From DATDSR01 sp038062165 (GTDB taxonomy: Bacteria > Patescibacteriota > Minisyncoccia > Phycocordibacterales > DATDSR01): a stretch of 12,490 nucleotides of DNA. Below, in pieces: positions 5,775-12,490 of this stretch. The notes under the pieces were generated by a model. It worked only from the letters and a program-made list of their open reading frames with translations. It did not search any database and was not told the origin of the DNA. Position 1 is the first letter of the stretch; every line of letters begins with the position of its first letter. Made by a program: the position numbers and the translations under genes. Location of the stretch: contig JBBTXQ010000003.1 in assembly GCA_038062165.1 (NCBI GenBank), positions 1 through 12,490 on the forward strand. The letters run 5' to 3'.

Positions 5775-6390
5775 ATCGAGCTATAATAGAGGGAAGTTCG
5801 TGAAAAGTCTCGATATAGTGGTCAAACCCATCCACTCTTTCCACCTTTGGTCTTAGGGTTTGGACAGTTATCATGCCCAATTCCTTGCCCGCGGCTAGTT
5901 CTGAATAGGGGTTATCGCCTAAAACTACGCACTCTCGAGGAGAAAGATTGTGACGCTCTAGAATACCTGCGAAAGCTTCCCCTTTATCTCCAGTAACATG
6001 CACCTCTTCAAACATCTGTCTAATTCCAAGTTTGTCTATCTTCTGATTTTGATAATTCCCTACCCCAAGGCCGGCGGTAACCAAGAACTTTTTCCCCGGA
6101 AGAATGGCAATAACCTCGTGATCCCCATAAGTTGAAAGTACGTCCGGAATGACAATACTATCTATGGCCCGAGCAAGCACTGTCTCAAGTGGTAAGTTAT
6201 GTCTCTTACAAAAATCCTTGGGACTAAAGATGCGAATTTCACGCATCAAAATATCCCTCAAACTCAGCGGAATCGTACCCCTAGCAATCTCGTCGTCTAC
6301 CACACGCAACAGAGGCTCTAACGTTTCGTCAGAAATAGAGTGGTTATCAAATATGCAATTGTCTAAATCAAATATGAAAGCTTTAATCAT
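5767..6390 (-). CDS. HAD-superfamily phosphatase-like hydrolase
   Basis: A 207-residue cytoplasmic hydrolase. Motif I FDLDNCIFD gives nucleophile Asp8 and acid Asp10; the helical cap spans about 15-95; motif II is LVTAG with Thr105. A lysine for motif III is Lys120 or Lys136 (VTGDKGEAF), and motif IV VVLGDNPYSELAAGK carries Asp159 with Glu164 where many members have a second Asp. The substrate cannot be assigned; phosphoglycolate- or nucleotide-phosphatase-like members share this outline. It is the first gene of a coupled pair with D-Ala-D-Ala ligase (8-nt overlap), so a role in wall precursor or sugar-phosphate metabolism is possible but only inferred. No Shine-Dalgarno or convincing promoter is visible before the ATG at 6390; it may be partly read from the upstream acetyltransferase. 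Confidence 0.88.
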   Translation of the reverse strand: MIKAFIFDLDNCIFDNHSISDETLEPLLRVVDDEIARGTIPLSLRDILMREIRIFSPKDFCKRHNLPLETVLARAIDSIVIPDVLSTYGDHEVIAILPGKKFLVTAGLGVGNYQNQKIDKLGIRQMFEEVHVTGDKGEAFAGILERHNLSPRECVVLGDNPYSELAAGKELGMITVQTLRPKVERVDGFDHYIETFHELPSIIARYA

Positions 6391-6409
6391 ACTAAATCAT
6401 CTTTGTATT

Positions 6410-6430
6410 AAACGGCCCCGTTGGGGGCCG
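6410..6430 (-). terminator. Terminator after the GNAT gene
   Basis: On the minus strand CGGCCCC, loop CAAC, GGGGCCG (6430-6413) form a perfect 7-bp GC stem followed by TTTAATA. The T-run is short, so termination may be partial and allow read-through into the HAD-ligase pair. Confidence 0.6.
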
Positions 6431-6447
6431 CGGGACCACAGTGAGAA

Positions 6448-6783
6448 CTAGCCTGGTAAATCAAGTCGCATCTCCATGTTCCCCGAGAGCTTGAAACCAA
6501 ACTTCCGAGCATACCACGCTGTTAGAATTCCTGGCGTGTGACATAGGATCAACTTGTAACACCCCCGACTGCTGGCCTCCTTGATGCAAGAACGCACGAG
6601 TTCGGTAGAAACGCCGGAACCGCGTACATCTTCTCGGACAAAAACGTCCTCAAGGAGAGCATAGGGCACTGGGTGCAATTCGTTGCTGACAAGAACGATC
6701 GAAGCGCGACCGGCTTGACCCCTCTCGTCACGCACCTCAAACTTGATCTGTATCGTTTCGATAACGACTCTTGTGGATTGCAT
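6448..6783 (-). CDS. GNAT-family N-acetyltransferase, small
   Basis: A 111-residue protein with the GNAT core: strand and motif A EDVFVREDVRGSGVSTELV (45-63), where the RGSGV turn contacts acetyl-CoA pyrophosphate; helix RSCIKEASSRGCYKLIL (64-80); and the C-terminal WYARKFGFK (90-98) typical of motif B, with Tyr91 in the usual general-acid position. It would move an acetyl group from acetyl-CoA to an amine; the acceptor is unknown. It is shorter than most members (140-170) because the N-terminal strands are reduced, but the cofactor site is complete. The start is secure: AGGAGG lies five bases before the ATG, the best Shine-Dalgarno in the window. It has its own promoter and a terminator, so it is a single-gene unit between the wall genes and the secreted proteins. 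Confidence 0.88.
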   Translation of the reverse strand: MQSTRVVIETIQIKFEVRDERGQAGRASIVLVSNELHPVPYALLEDVFVREDVRGSGVSTELVRSCIKEASSRGCYKLILCHTPGILTAWYARKFGFKLSGNMEMRLDLPG

Positions 6784-6801
6784 CGAGTCCTCCTGTGGGT
6801 A

Positions 6802-6830
6802 AAACTAGCGCGAGAAGAGAATCGTTGCAA
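6802..6830 (-). promoter_or_regulatory. Promoter of the GNAT gene
   Basis: On the minus strand TTGCAA (6830-6825), 17-nt spacer, TAGTTT (6807-6802), with a short leader carrying AGGAGG (6794-6789). The -10 is imperfect. Confidence 0.45.
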
Positions 6831-6835
6831 GCAAA

Positions 6836-7726
6836 TTACAGCACACCCACTGTTAGGGTCTGGCTTATGCTTGCGCCGTTTGTGCTGGTGCAGGTTAGTG
6901 TGTATGTGCGGTTTGAGTAGGTTGGATAGATAGTTTCGTTGCCAGTTGTGCTTTTACTGCCAGACCAACTGCCAGAGGCTGTGCACGAACTTGCATTATA
7001 CGCTGTCCAATTAATTTGGGTTGAACCTCCGGAATAAACGTTTGCCGGATTGGCGTAAAAATTTATGCTGATATTACTTGTGTTCGTATTAGTAACTGGT
7101 GGAATGTAAGTTGGATAAGTTTGGTAGTTATAATTGCCTGCCTGTCCGGTAGGCAGGTATGGGTAAGAATAATTGTTGGAGTAATTGTATGAATAATTAT
7201 AAGGGTATGTTGCGCCCAACACTGTGCCATACATATTATATGTGCCCATCTGCATGTACGCCTGGCCATTGCAGAGCGAATTGAGTTTGGCTCGAGTCAT
7301 CGCACCCACGAAGCCAGTTCCGTAAGTTAAGCCCGCTGGATAGAGCACTTCGCTTGCATACTGATTTTGAAATCTCACAACAGCATTGTAAGTAGCAGTG
7401 CCAAAATAAGAACCTTCACCTACTCCCAACATGCGATTCAAGTCCGCTACTTGCGGGTGCGTGCTACCAAGAGATAGGTTGACTGTGAAGTTGCAGCCAG
7501 GACTATTTTGCTGGTATTGCTGGTAAGGGTAATACTGATTGTAAGTTGCACCCAAAACAGAGCCGTAATTATAGTTGTATGGATATGAGTATGGGTAGCT
7601 CTGGTATTGAGTCTGATATTGATACTGATTTTGCGGGTACAGGCCAGTGTAATACTGAGCTCCGGCCAAATTAGGCACCAAAATAAGGCCAAGAATCGAG
7701 ACTAGAAAAAGTGTTTTGTTTGTCAT
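6836..7726 (-). CDS. Secreted tyrosine-rich protein with peptidoglycan-binding-like and Ig-like domains
   Basis: A 296-residue exported protein. Signal peptide 1-23 (LFLVSILGLILVPNLAGA, cleavage before QYY). A Tyr/Gln/Asn-rich stretch (24-76) leads to a peptidoglycan_binding_1-like domain (about 78-153: LSLGSTHPQVADLNRML, FGTATYNAVVRFQ, GTGFVGAMTRAKLNSLC), with Cys78 and Cys152 at its borders, possibly a disulfide. A second Tyr-rich linker (157-210) and an Ig-like domain (about 217-296, Cys248 and Cys279) follow. GSVLGATY and GTVLGATY (55-62 and 167-174) repeat on either side of the wall domain. Residues 191-197 (LPTGQAG) come from an in-frame palindrome. The protein probably sits at the cell surface attached to the wall; no enzyme motif is seen. 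Its start is six bases after a -10 box. AGGAG occurs 12 bases upstream of the ATG, rather far for a ribosome site. Confidence 0.9.
   Translation of the reverse strand: MTNKTLFLVSILGLILVPNLAGAQYYTGLYPQNQYQYQTQYQSYPYSYPYNYNYGSVLGATYNQYYPYQQYQQNSPGCNFTVNLSLGSTHPQVADLNRMLGVGEGSYFGTATYNAVVRFQNQYASEVLYPAGLTYGTGFVGAMTRAKLNSLCNGQAYMQMGTYNMYGTVLGATYPYNYSYNYSNNYSYPYLPTGQAGNYNYQTYPTYIPPVTNTNTSNISINFYANPANVYSGGSTQINWTAYNASSCTASGSWSGSKSTTGNETIYPTYSNRTYTLTCTSTNGASISQTLTVGVL
7135..7159. repeat. Palindromic insertion inside the tyrosine-rich gene, encoding LPTGQAG
   Basis: CCTGCCT (7137-7143) and AGGCAGG (7151-7157) are perfect inverted arms around GTCCGGT, which can pair further by wobble; T7135/A7159 and a G-T pair extend it outward. 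In the gene's frame it adds LPTGQAG between tyrosine-rich segments. It is far richer in GC than its surroundings. I recall similar LPxGxQAG-type peptides scattered in unrelated CPR proteins, which would make it a dispersed palindromic repeat; that is memory, not a search. Only one copy is present here. Confidence 0.65.
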
Positions 7727-7778
7727 ACCCGTAAGCTACTCCTCTTGACAAAATATTGCAAGGGTGTAGCTTCTCCAT
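7727..7778. promoter_or_regulatory. Interlocked divergent leaderless promoters
   Basis: Rightward: TTGACA (7745-7750), 16-nt spacer, TAGCTT (7767-7772), six bases, ATG at 7779. Leftward on the minus strand: TTGCAA (7761-7756), 17-nt spacer, TAGCTT (7738-7733), six bases, ATG at 7726. The two -35 boxes lie between the two -10 boxes, and the 52-bp gap is close to symmetrical. Binding of polymerase to one side should exclude the other, or one regulator could govern both. Confidence 0.55.
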
Positions 7779-9068
7779 ATGCAAATACACAAATTTATCC
7801 CCTCTCTCATAATAATAGCTGCTCTGTCCGCGATGGCCATTCCGGCTAGCGCGGGCTCCAAGCCTATTGGCCATCTCGACGGCATCGATATCGCAAGTGG
7901 AAAGGCTTGGGGTTGGGCCATTGACGCAGATGCCCCTACCAAGAATATCGCAATTCACTTCTATGCCAACGGCCCGGCCGGCTCTGGATTGCTTATTGGA
8001 TCTACAGTAGCCAACCTGTCGCGACCAGATGTAAATAAGGTGACAGGATATAAAGGCAATCACGGTTTCGCTTGGCAATTACCCGAGCGATACAAAAGCG
8101 GTTATCACAAGATATATGCGTACGCAATTGATACTAACGGCGATGGGAACCCTTTGCTCGTGGGAGCGCCTAAGACAATTGGAGTAAAACCAAACGCTAA
8201 TTCTATTATTTCAGCCCCATTCGCCAATTCGAACATCACCATCAGCACTTCTGAGAGACTGGCCGGAGCAATCGGTTCACTTATTTGGAATGGTCGCGAG
8301 TTCATAAATAGCTATGACCATGGACGAGAACTCCAGAGCGCTTCTTCATATGATGGGCTGGGTGAATGCTTCAACCCCACTGAAGCCGGATCTTCTGCCG
8401 ACAGCACGGGCGAAACAAGCATAAGTGTATTGCGAAAGATCTCTGCCGCGGGCAACACACTCAAGTCGAGCACGCAGATGGCCTTCTGGATGCGCGCGCG
8501 TAGTGCTTATAATTGGAATTGTGGCAAGACCAGCTTCACCTCCGCCCAAAACAAAACCGATCTCTCAAATCATTATCTCGATAAAACTGTCACAATCGGC
8601 TTCGCTGGTATCGCAAACGTAATCGAGCACAAAATAAGTTTCTTCGTACCCGAGGCACACAGCTCGGCCACTTGGGAGGCACTTACCGGTTATATGCCAC
8701 CGTCCTTTTCTAACTTCTACTCATACAACCCCTCTACAAAAGTTTTGGTAGCACTCTCTTCTGGCCCAGGTGAGCAAAATGTTCCAGTAATTCTTGCTAC
8801 CCCAAACAAGCAGTACGCCATGGGTGTATATTCGCCCGACTTGCCCCAAAAAGGCTGGGCCTCCGCAGGTTATGGTCGCTTCAAATTCCCCGACACAGTC
8901 AAGTGGAATTGCGTCTTCCGTGGTAACACTATCAGTGCGGGAAGTACTCATAATTTTCGTTGTTACTCGATAGTGGGCACACTTTCTGACGTGACAAACG
9001 CCATGGACCAACTTCACACGTACTTCAACGCAATATTCAAGCAAAAAGGGCGGCGCGTAGGAGGATAA
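7779..9068 (+). CDS. Secreted GHLDG-type protein of unknown function
   Basis: A 429-residue exported protein. Signal peptide 1-25 (FIPSLIIIAALSAMAIPASA, cleavage before GSK). Residues about 28-135 form a beta-rich module: GHLDGIDIASGKAWGWAIDADAP, then HFYANGPAGSG, ANLSRPDVN, GYKGNHGFAWQLP and KIYAYAIDTNGDGNPLL. I have met this pattern repeated in large exported proteins of Planctomycetes and others, with no firm function. Residues about 145-425 form a second region (GAIGSLIWNGREFINSYDHGRELQ, CFNPTEAGSS, MGVYSPDLPQKGW) that is also beta-rich and looks like a carbohydrate-active or carbohydrate-binding beta-sandwich, though I cannot name a family or catalytic residues. It is the only large plus-strand gene in the right half and shares its divergent promoter gap with the tyrosine-rich wall protein, suggesting joint action at the cell surface. 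No Shine-Dalgarno; the start fits leaderless initiation. Confidence 0.9.
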   Translation: MQIHKFIPSLIIIAALSAMAIPASAGSKPIGHLDGIDIASGKAWGWAIDADAPTKNIAIHFYANGPAGSGLLIGSTVANLSRPDVNKVTGYKGNHGFAWQLPERYKSGYHKIYAYAIDTNGDGNPLLVGAPKTIGVKPNANSIISAPFANSNITISTSERLAGAIGSLIWNGREFINSYDHGRELQSASSYDGLGECFNPTEAGSSADSTGETSISVLRKISAAGNTLKSSTQMAFWMRARSAYNWNCGKTSFTSAQNKTDLSNHYLDKTVTIGFAGIANVIEHKISFFVPEAHSSATWEALTGYMPPSFSNFYSYNPSTKVLVALSSGPGEQNVPVILATPNKQYAMGVYSPDLPQKGWASAGYGRFKFPDTVKWNCVFRGNTISAGSTHNFRCYSIVGTLSDVTNAMDQLHTYFNAIFKQKGRRVGG

Positions 9069-9094
9069 TTTCTCCATTGCGCTCGTCCAAACAG

Positions 9095-10285
9095 TTACGG
9101 CACAATTACCGGGGCATCTGTAGTTGATATCTCGCGATGCTTGGGATCAGAGAGACTAACTGCGCTCGTGCTCATGTTCACAAGCACGTTGTGCGCGCCC
9201 GAGGCAAGCGCATAGAAACCACTGAATGTGCCATCGCCGGATGCGTCAGTAAAGAACGTGCCAGGGAAACTGGGCGAGCCACAAGTTGGTTCTTGTGAGA
9301 TTGCCACTGTATAAGTGCGCAAAGGTTCAGCCCCTATCAAGTTAATAGTGTAGTCAATACCTCCAGTGACGGGAGTGATGGTCACAAAGCCATCTGGGTC
9401 AGAGAGATCGTCAGCGCCCGGACAAGCGATGCTGCCATCGGCATAGAGAGTAAAGTCTTCAGAATCTGGGGTAGAGAGATCTGTGTAGAGATCGCCGTTA
9501 ACTTGGAAGTTGCCACCGTCGATATCTTGCTTGGGTAGTGAAAGGTCGCCCGAAATCTCAATCATGTCAACATGCGCGCCCGGCTCTCCCCAATCTTCTA
9601 TGGTGATGGTTACAGATTTGGTTGTGTTATCAGAACAAGGACCGGAAGCGTCAAAGGTAGCTACATCGCTCGTTGTGGTAGTTGCAATTACAAGATTAGA
9701 AATATCAGTGAAGTGACAAGTTAACTTGGAGGGATGGTGCTGGTAAGTGAAGTGACTGTCGTCCATAAGCATGCCATCGGAATCGACGTTTATTTCAGAA
9801 CCAAAAGTCCAGAGCTTCTTGCCTTTGCTATCGTATATATTGCCTCCCCCATTCACCACAGTAAATTGCGATGAAGTGGCCATGCCAGACGTAGTCTCCC
9901 AAGTGAACGTCTGATTCGCGCTAGAGGTTGCCACACCAGAGAGAGTGCCGTCTCCTGCAATTGTACCCACTAGATCAACGTAGTAACCCGCACCTGTACC
10001 AGTGTAGAGAATGTGTGCGATCAAATCAGAATCGGTGCTTGTGCCAGATAGATCCCAAGTGTAGGTTGGATTTGGGATATAGTAGCCATCACCCGAGAAG
10101 GTTCCTGTAACAACGTCCATGCTGTCTATTGTCATGGAGTGGGGATAAATACCGACACAATTAGTTACGCAAGTAAACTCTACAGTATAAGTACCAGTGA
10201 GATCCCAATCAGAATAAGCAAACCCTATGACTGGAGTTAATAAAAAAATCCCTAGAACAAGACCCGACACGATAGTTTTTTTCAT
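9095..10285 (-). CDS. Secreted beta-rich protein of unknown function
   Basis: A 396-residue exported protein. Signal peptide 1-23 (KKTIVSGLVLGIFLLTPVIGFA, cleavage before YSD). A first module (about 25-135) is rich in short Gly/Thr/Ser strands: WDLTGTYTVEFTC, GTFSGDGYY, TYTWDLSGTSTDSDLIAHILYTG, VGTIAGDGTLSGVATS. A middle part (about 145-240) has KGKKLWTFGSEINVDSDG and paired cysteines 190 and 217. A last part (about 275-375) repeats the style (YADGSIACPGADD, DASGDGTFSGFYAL). The protein is acidic and has no cysteine protease, hydrolase or sortase motif I can see. It begins 23 bases after the HIT gene stop, in an AT-rich gap with no Shine-Dalgarno, so it is likely the last gene of the cyclase-HIT operon. 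It converges with the GHLDG gene across 26 bp with no visible terminator. Confidence 0.88.
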   Translation of the reverse strand: MKKTIVSGLVLGIFLLTPVIGFAYSDWDLTGTYTVEFTCVTNCVGIYPHSMTIDSMDVVTGTFSGDGYYIPNPTYTWDLSGTSTDSDLIAHILYTGTGAGYYVDLVGTIAGDGTLSGVATSSANQTFTWETTSGMATSSQFTVVNGGGNIYDSKGKKLWTFGSEINVDSDGMLMDDSHFTYQHHPSKLTCHFTDISNLVIATTTTSDVATFDASGPCSDNTTKSVTITIEDWGEPGAHVDMIEISGDLSLPKQDIDGGNFQVNGDLYTDLSTPDSEDFTLYADGSIACPGADDLSDPDGFVTITPVTGGIDYTINLIGAEPLRTYTVAISQEPTCGSPSFPGTFFTDASGDGTFSGFYALASGAHNVLVNMSTSAVSLSDPKHREISTTDAPVIVP

Positions 10286-10308
10286 ATATTTTATTTATTA
10301 CTTAATTG

Positions 10309-10716
10309 TTAAGACGAGAGAGGAGCCAATTCGTGACGGATTTTGGCCTGCATTTCTCTAAGCACTTCCGGTGTGCTTGCTTTAGCCTTGTCGAAATTCA
10401 TATCACCGGCAGCATGGATGGGGATGAGGTGGAGGTGCGCATGGGGAACATCTACCCCAACAACGGATAAGCCAACCCTTTTCGCATCAACTACTTCGCC
10501 AATCTTTGGGGCAAGAAAACGAGCAACCAAAAAAATACCTGTATAGAGACCGTCTGGCAAGTCTAGCACGTGTTCAATATGCTTGCGAGGAATTATTAAA
10601 ACGTGACCTGATTGAACTGGTTTGATATCTAGAAAAGCGATGAAGTCATTATCTTCCCAAACACGATAATCCGGAACTTCGCCCTTTGCAATTTTACAAA
10701 ACACGCAAGTTTGCAT
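10309..10716 (-). CDS. HIT-family nucleotide hydrolase/transferase
   Basis: A 135-residue cytoplasmic protein of the histidine-triad superfamily (Hint/Fhit-like), which splits the phosphate bond of nucleotide conjugates such as AMP-amine or dinucleoside polyphosphates. The HIT motif HAHLHLI is at 92-98, with His94 the expected nucleophile. CVFCKIAKGEVP (4-15) gives Cys4 and Cys7, which with His46 and His92 form the usual zinc site in bacterial Hint proteins. GHVLIIPRKH (37-46) is the typical phosphate-side strand. Length and motifs are normal. The gene starts 14 bases after the cyclase stop, so the two are co-transcribed. The pairing of a nucleotide hydrolase with a cAMP synthase may be functional or simply operon sharing. 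No Shine-Dalgarno is visible in the AT-rich gap. Confidence 0.93.
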   Translation of the reverse strand: MQTCVFCKIAKGEVPDYRVWEDNDFIAFLDIKPVQSGHVLIIPRKHIEHVLDLPDGLYTGIFLVARFLAPKIGEVVDAKRVGLSVVGVDVPHAHLHLIPIHAAGDMNFDKAKASTPEVLREMQAKIRHELAPLSS

Positions 10717-10730
10717 ATGAATATTTTAAT

Positions 10731-12490
10731 TTATTTGTTTTTGTGGTCGTAGATGCCTTCCCAATTTGCGGGTGCCACAATTTTAAATTGTGTACAACGT
10801 TCGCGGAGCGTTCGACTAGGGCCATCGTTCGGTAAAATAGTTTCTATTTCGGCTAACAGTTTGAGACATTTGTCCCAGTCACCTTTGTAATAATAATTTC
10901 GAGCTAGATCGAAACGTTCTCTTATTGTTTCGAATTCTTCTTTGCGACTTGCCGGAATAACCTCAAAAATCGTCACGGCACTGGTTTTGCCTTTTACTCG
11001 AACCCGATCTATCTCCCGCGCGCTTATGCCAACACTTGCCAGCTTCTCTTTATCGCAAAGTTTGAGAGTTGACTCGCCTACAATTACACGCACGCCATAA
11101 TTCTTGGATAGACCCTCCAAGCGTGAAGCAAGATTAACATTATCACCCATGATGGTATAACTCATGCGCTGATCGGAACCCATGTTGCCCGCCACCACGT
11201 CACCTGAATTTACACCCACCCCAATTTCTATTTCTGGCACGCCCATCTTTTTATTCTCGAGATTAATATCATCTAGAATATCAGCCATGTTGGCGGCCGT
11301 GACTACGGCGTTATGCGCATGCGAATCACTTGAGATGGGCGCACCCCAGAAGGCCATGATGGCATCGCCAATATATTTATCTACCACGCCCCCTTCTCTC
11401 ATAATTACATCTGTCATTGCCGTTAAATAGCGATTCATAAAGCTAGTTAATTGTGTGGGGGTCATTGTTTCAGAAAGTGTTGTGAAGCCACGAATATCAG
11501 AAAACAAAACACTCACTTTTTTCTCTTCCCCACCCAATTTCACTTCATTTGGGTTGCGCATAATTTCTTCGAGCACATCGCGTGATACATATTTTGCAAA
11601 CAGATTATGTAGTTGCCGTTTGGAATGTTCAGCCCCAAAATATTTGTAGAGAACTTGCGCAATAGTTGAAATTAACCAGGCAAGGAACGGAAAAAAAACA
11701 GGCAAAGCTATTTCGCTTCCCCATGCAATAATCGTAACAAGTAATATAACTACGTAAGCGGCCAAACTCACAGGTAAAGCACGCCAAATGTTGGTGATAA
11801 AAATAAACACGAGAGCTGGTATAAGAGCCGCGAGAATGACTAGCAAGGCTCGCGAGAACACACCCAGCTCACTGTAGCCCGCACTAGACGCGAGCATGTT
11901 CACCAGATTAGCCTGGATCTCCACGCCGGGCATAGCGTTACCCCTGTCTATTGCCGTGCGCTGTTCGTCGTGCAGATCTGTAGCCGTTGAGCCTACTAAC
12001 ACTATCTTATCTTCAAACGATTTCGCTAGCTCTTTGTCTTCAAGTACGCGATGAAAGGGTACGCGCCGGAAAGTGCCCGGCGGCCCAGCCCACGCAATCC
12101 GCTGTGCAATGTCACTTGGTGCCCAGGGCACCAAGTTGGGTGCTAAATTAGCGGCGAAGCTGTTTTCAAAACTTGCTCTGCGCACAATGCCATCTGGATC
12201 TACAAGTAAACTGACCCCGCCTACTATAACGTTTTCAGATTGAGTAAATTGCGAAGAAACTGTCACCTTATCGCTTGCGCGTGAAGCGAGAATAACTGGG
12301 AATTTGACGTTACTTAAAGCACTAACCAATTTATCATCATCGCGCACCCCCAATCTAGACTCCTCGGCAAACAAAACATCGATCCCAACCACTTTGGGTG
12401 GATTCTCAGCGAGTGTTTCGAGAAGCTTAGCATACTCTGCGCGTGGCCACGGCCACTGGCCAATCTTGCCGATAGACTCATCATCTATTG
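10731..12490 (-). CDS. CHASE2-domain adenylate cyclase, N-terminus beyond the window
   Basis: The frame is open to the window edge, so the start is missing. I read the edge as IDDESIGKIGQWPWPRAEYAKLL, followed by PPKVVGIDVLFAEES, which is the hallmark of CHASE2, an extracytoplasmic sensor. Numbering from the Val codon at 12392, CHASE2 continues to about 175, and three membrane helices follow (about 180-250). The class III cyclase domain begins near 290: FSDIRGFTTLSE (metal Asp299), DKYIGDAIMAFWG (Lys339, metal Asp343) and YTIMGDNVNLASRLE (Asp417, catalytic Asn420 and Arg424). Lys339 and Asp417 suit adenine, so the product should be cAMP. The tail (485-530, FDLARNYYYKGDWDKCLKLLAEIE) looks like a TPR helix pair. 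All catalytic residues seem present. It heads the operon with HIT and a secreted protein. Confidence 0.95.
   Translation of the reverse strand, partial: IDDESIGKIGQWPWPRAEYAKLLETLAENPPKVVGIDVLFAEESRLGVRDDDKLVSALSNVKFPVILASRASDKVTVSSQFTQSENVIVGGVSLLVDPDGIVRRASFENSFAANLAPNLVPWAPSDIAQRIAWAGPPGTFRRVPFHRVLEDKELAKSFEDKIVLVGSTATDLHDEQRTAIDRGNAMPGVEIQANLVNMLASSAGYSELGVFSRALLVILAALIPALVFIFITNIWRALPVSLAAYVVILLVTIIAWGSEIALPVFFPFLAWLISTIAQVLYKYFGAEHSKRQLHNLFAKYVSRDVLEEIMRNPNEVKLGGEEKKVSVLFSDIRGFTTLSETMTPTQLTSFMNRYLTAMTDVIMREGGVVDKYIGDAIMAFWGAPISSDSHAHNAVVTAANMADILDDINLENKKMGVPEIEIGVGVNSGDVVAGNMGSDQRMSYTIMGDNVNLASRLEGLSKNYGVRVIVGESTLKLCDKEKLASVGISAREIDRVRVKGKTSAVTIFEVIPASRKEEFETIRERFDLARNYYYKGDWDKCLKLLAEIETILPNDGPSRTLRERCTQFKIVAPANWEGIYDHKNK

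Noticed and set aside
7136..7156. LPXTG sortase signal in the tyrosine-rich protein
   Set aside because: The residues are L-P-T-G-Q, not L-P-x-T-G; they are internal, and no C-terminal hydrophobic segment with basic tail follows.
9069..9094. Bidirectional terminator between the convergent secreted-protein genes
   Set aside because: The 26-bp gap has no inverted repeat or T-run that I can see.

Overview
The window looks like a chromosomal segment of a Patescibacteria/CPR bacterium, probably Parcubacteria-like. This rests on remembered family resemblance, not a search. The pointers are an exported peptidoglycan-binding-like protein of the type common in that group, an N-terminal winged-helix plus Cas2/PaaX-like protein, many starts without a Shine-Dalgarno (several apparently leaderless), short intergenic gaps and small proteins. 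The standard bacterial code fits: TGA is used as a genuine stop, and no gene needs recoding.

Layout. At the left edge, on the minus strand, lie a partial membrane-anchored histidine-rich protein and an overlapping small membrane protein with a CSSC motif, then a 75-residue unknown gene. Next, on the plus strand, is a compact unit: a 192-residue winged-helix/Cas2-like protein whose gene sits between two 34-bp hairpin repeats in the same orientation (33/34 identical, exactly 630 bp apart). This is the most unusual feature here. Further right, all on the minus strand, are a PfkB-family sugar kinase, an ABC exporter, a D-Ala-D-Ala ligase translationally coupled to an upstream HAD phosphatase, and a GNAT acetyltransferase.

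From 6836 to 10285 come three secreted proteins. A tyrosine-rich peptidoglycan-binding/Ig-like protein and a 429-residue GHLDG-type protein are divergently transcribed from interlocked promoters in a 52-bp gap. A 396-residue beta-rich secreted protein is convergent with the second of these. The last is the third gene of a minus-strand operon: CHASE2-adenylate cyclase (truncated by the window end), HIT hydrolase, secreted protein.

How the genes fit together: Ddl supplies the D-Ala-D-Ala dipeptide for the cell wall and the peptidoglycan-binding-like protein may bind that wall. The cyclase would read an extracytoplasmic signal into cAMP. The rest is housekeeping or unknown. The candidate novel system is the hairpin-flanked Cas2-like unit at 1158-1821. 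Its strand-asymmetric hairpins (G-T wobbles on one strand only, the single difference confined to the loop) resemble the end architecture of single-strand transposons, but the encoded protein is not an HUH transposase. A second oddity is an in-frame palindromic insertion encoding LPTGQAG in the tyrosine-rich protein.
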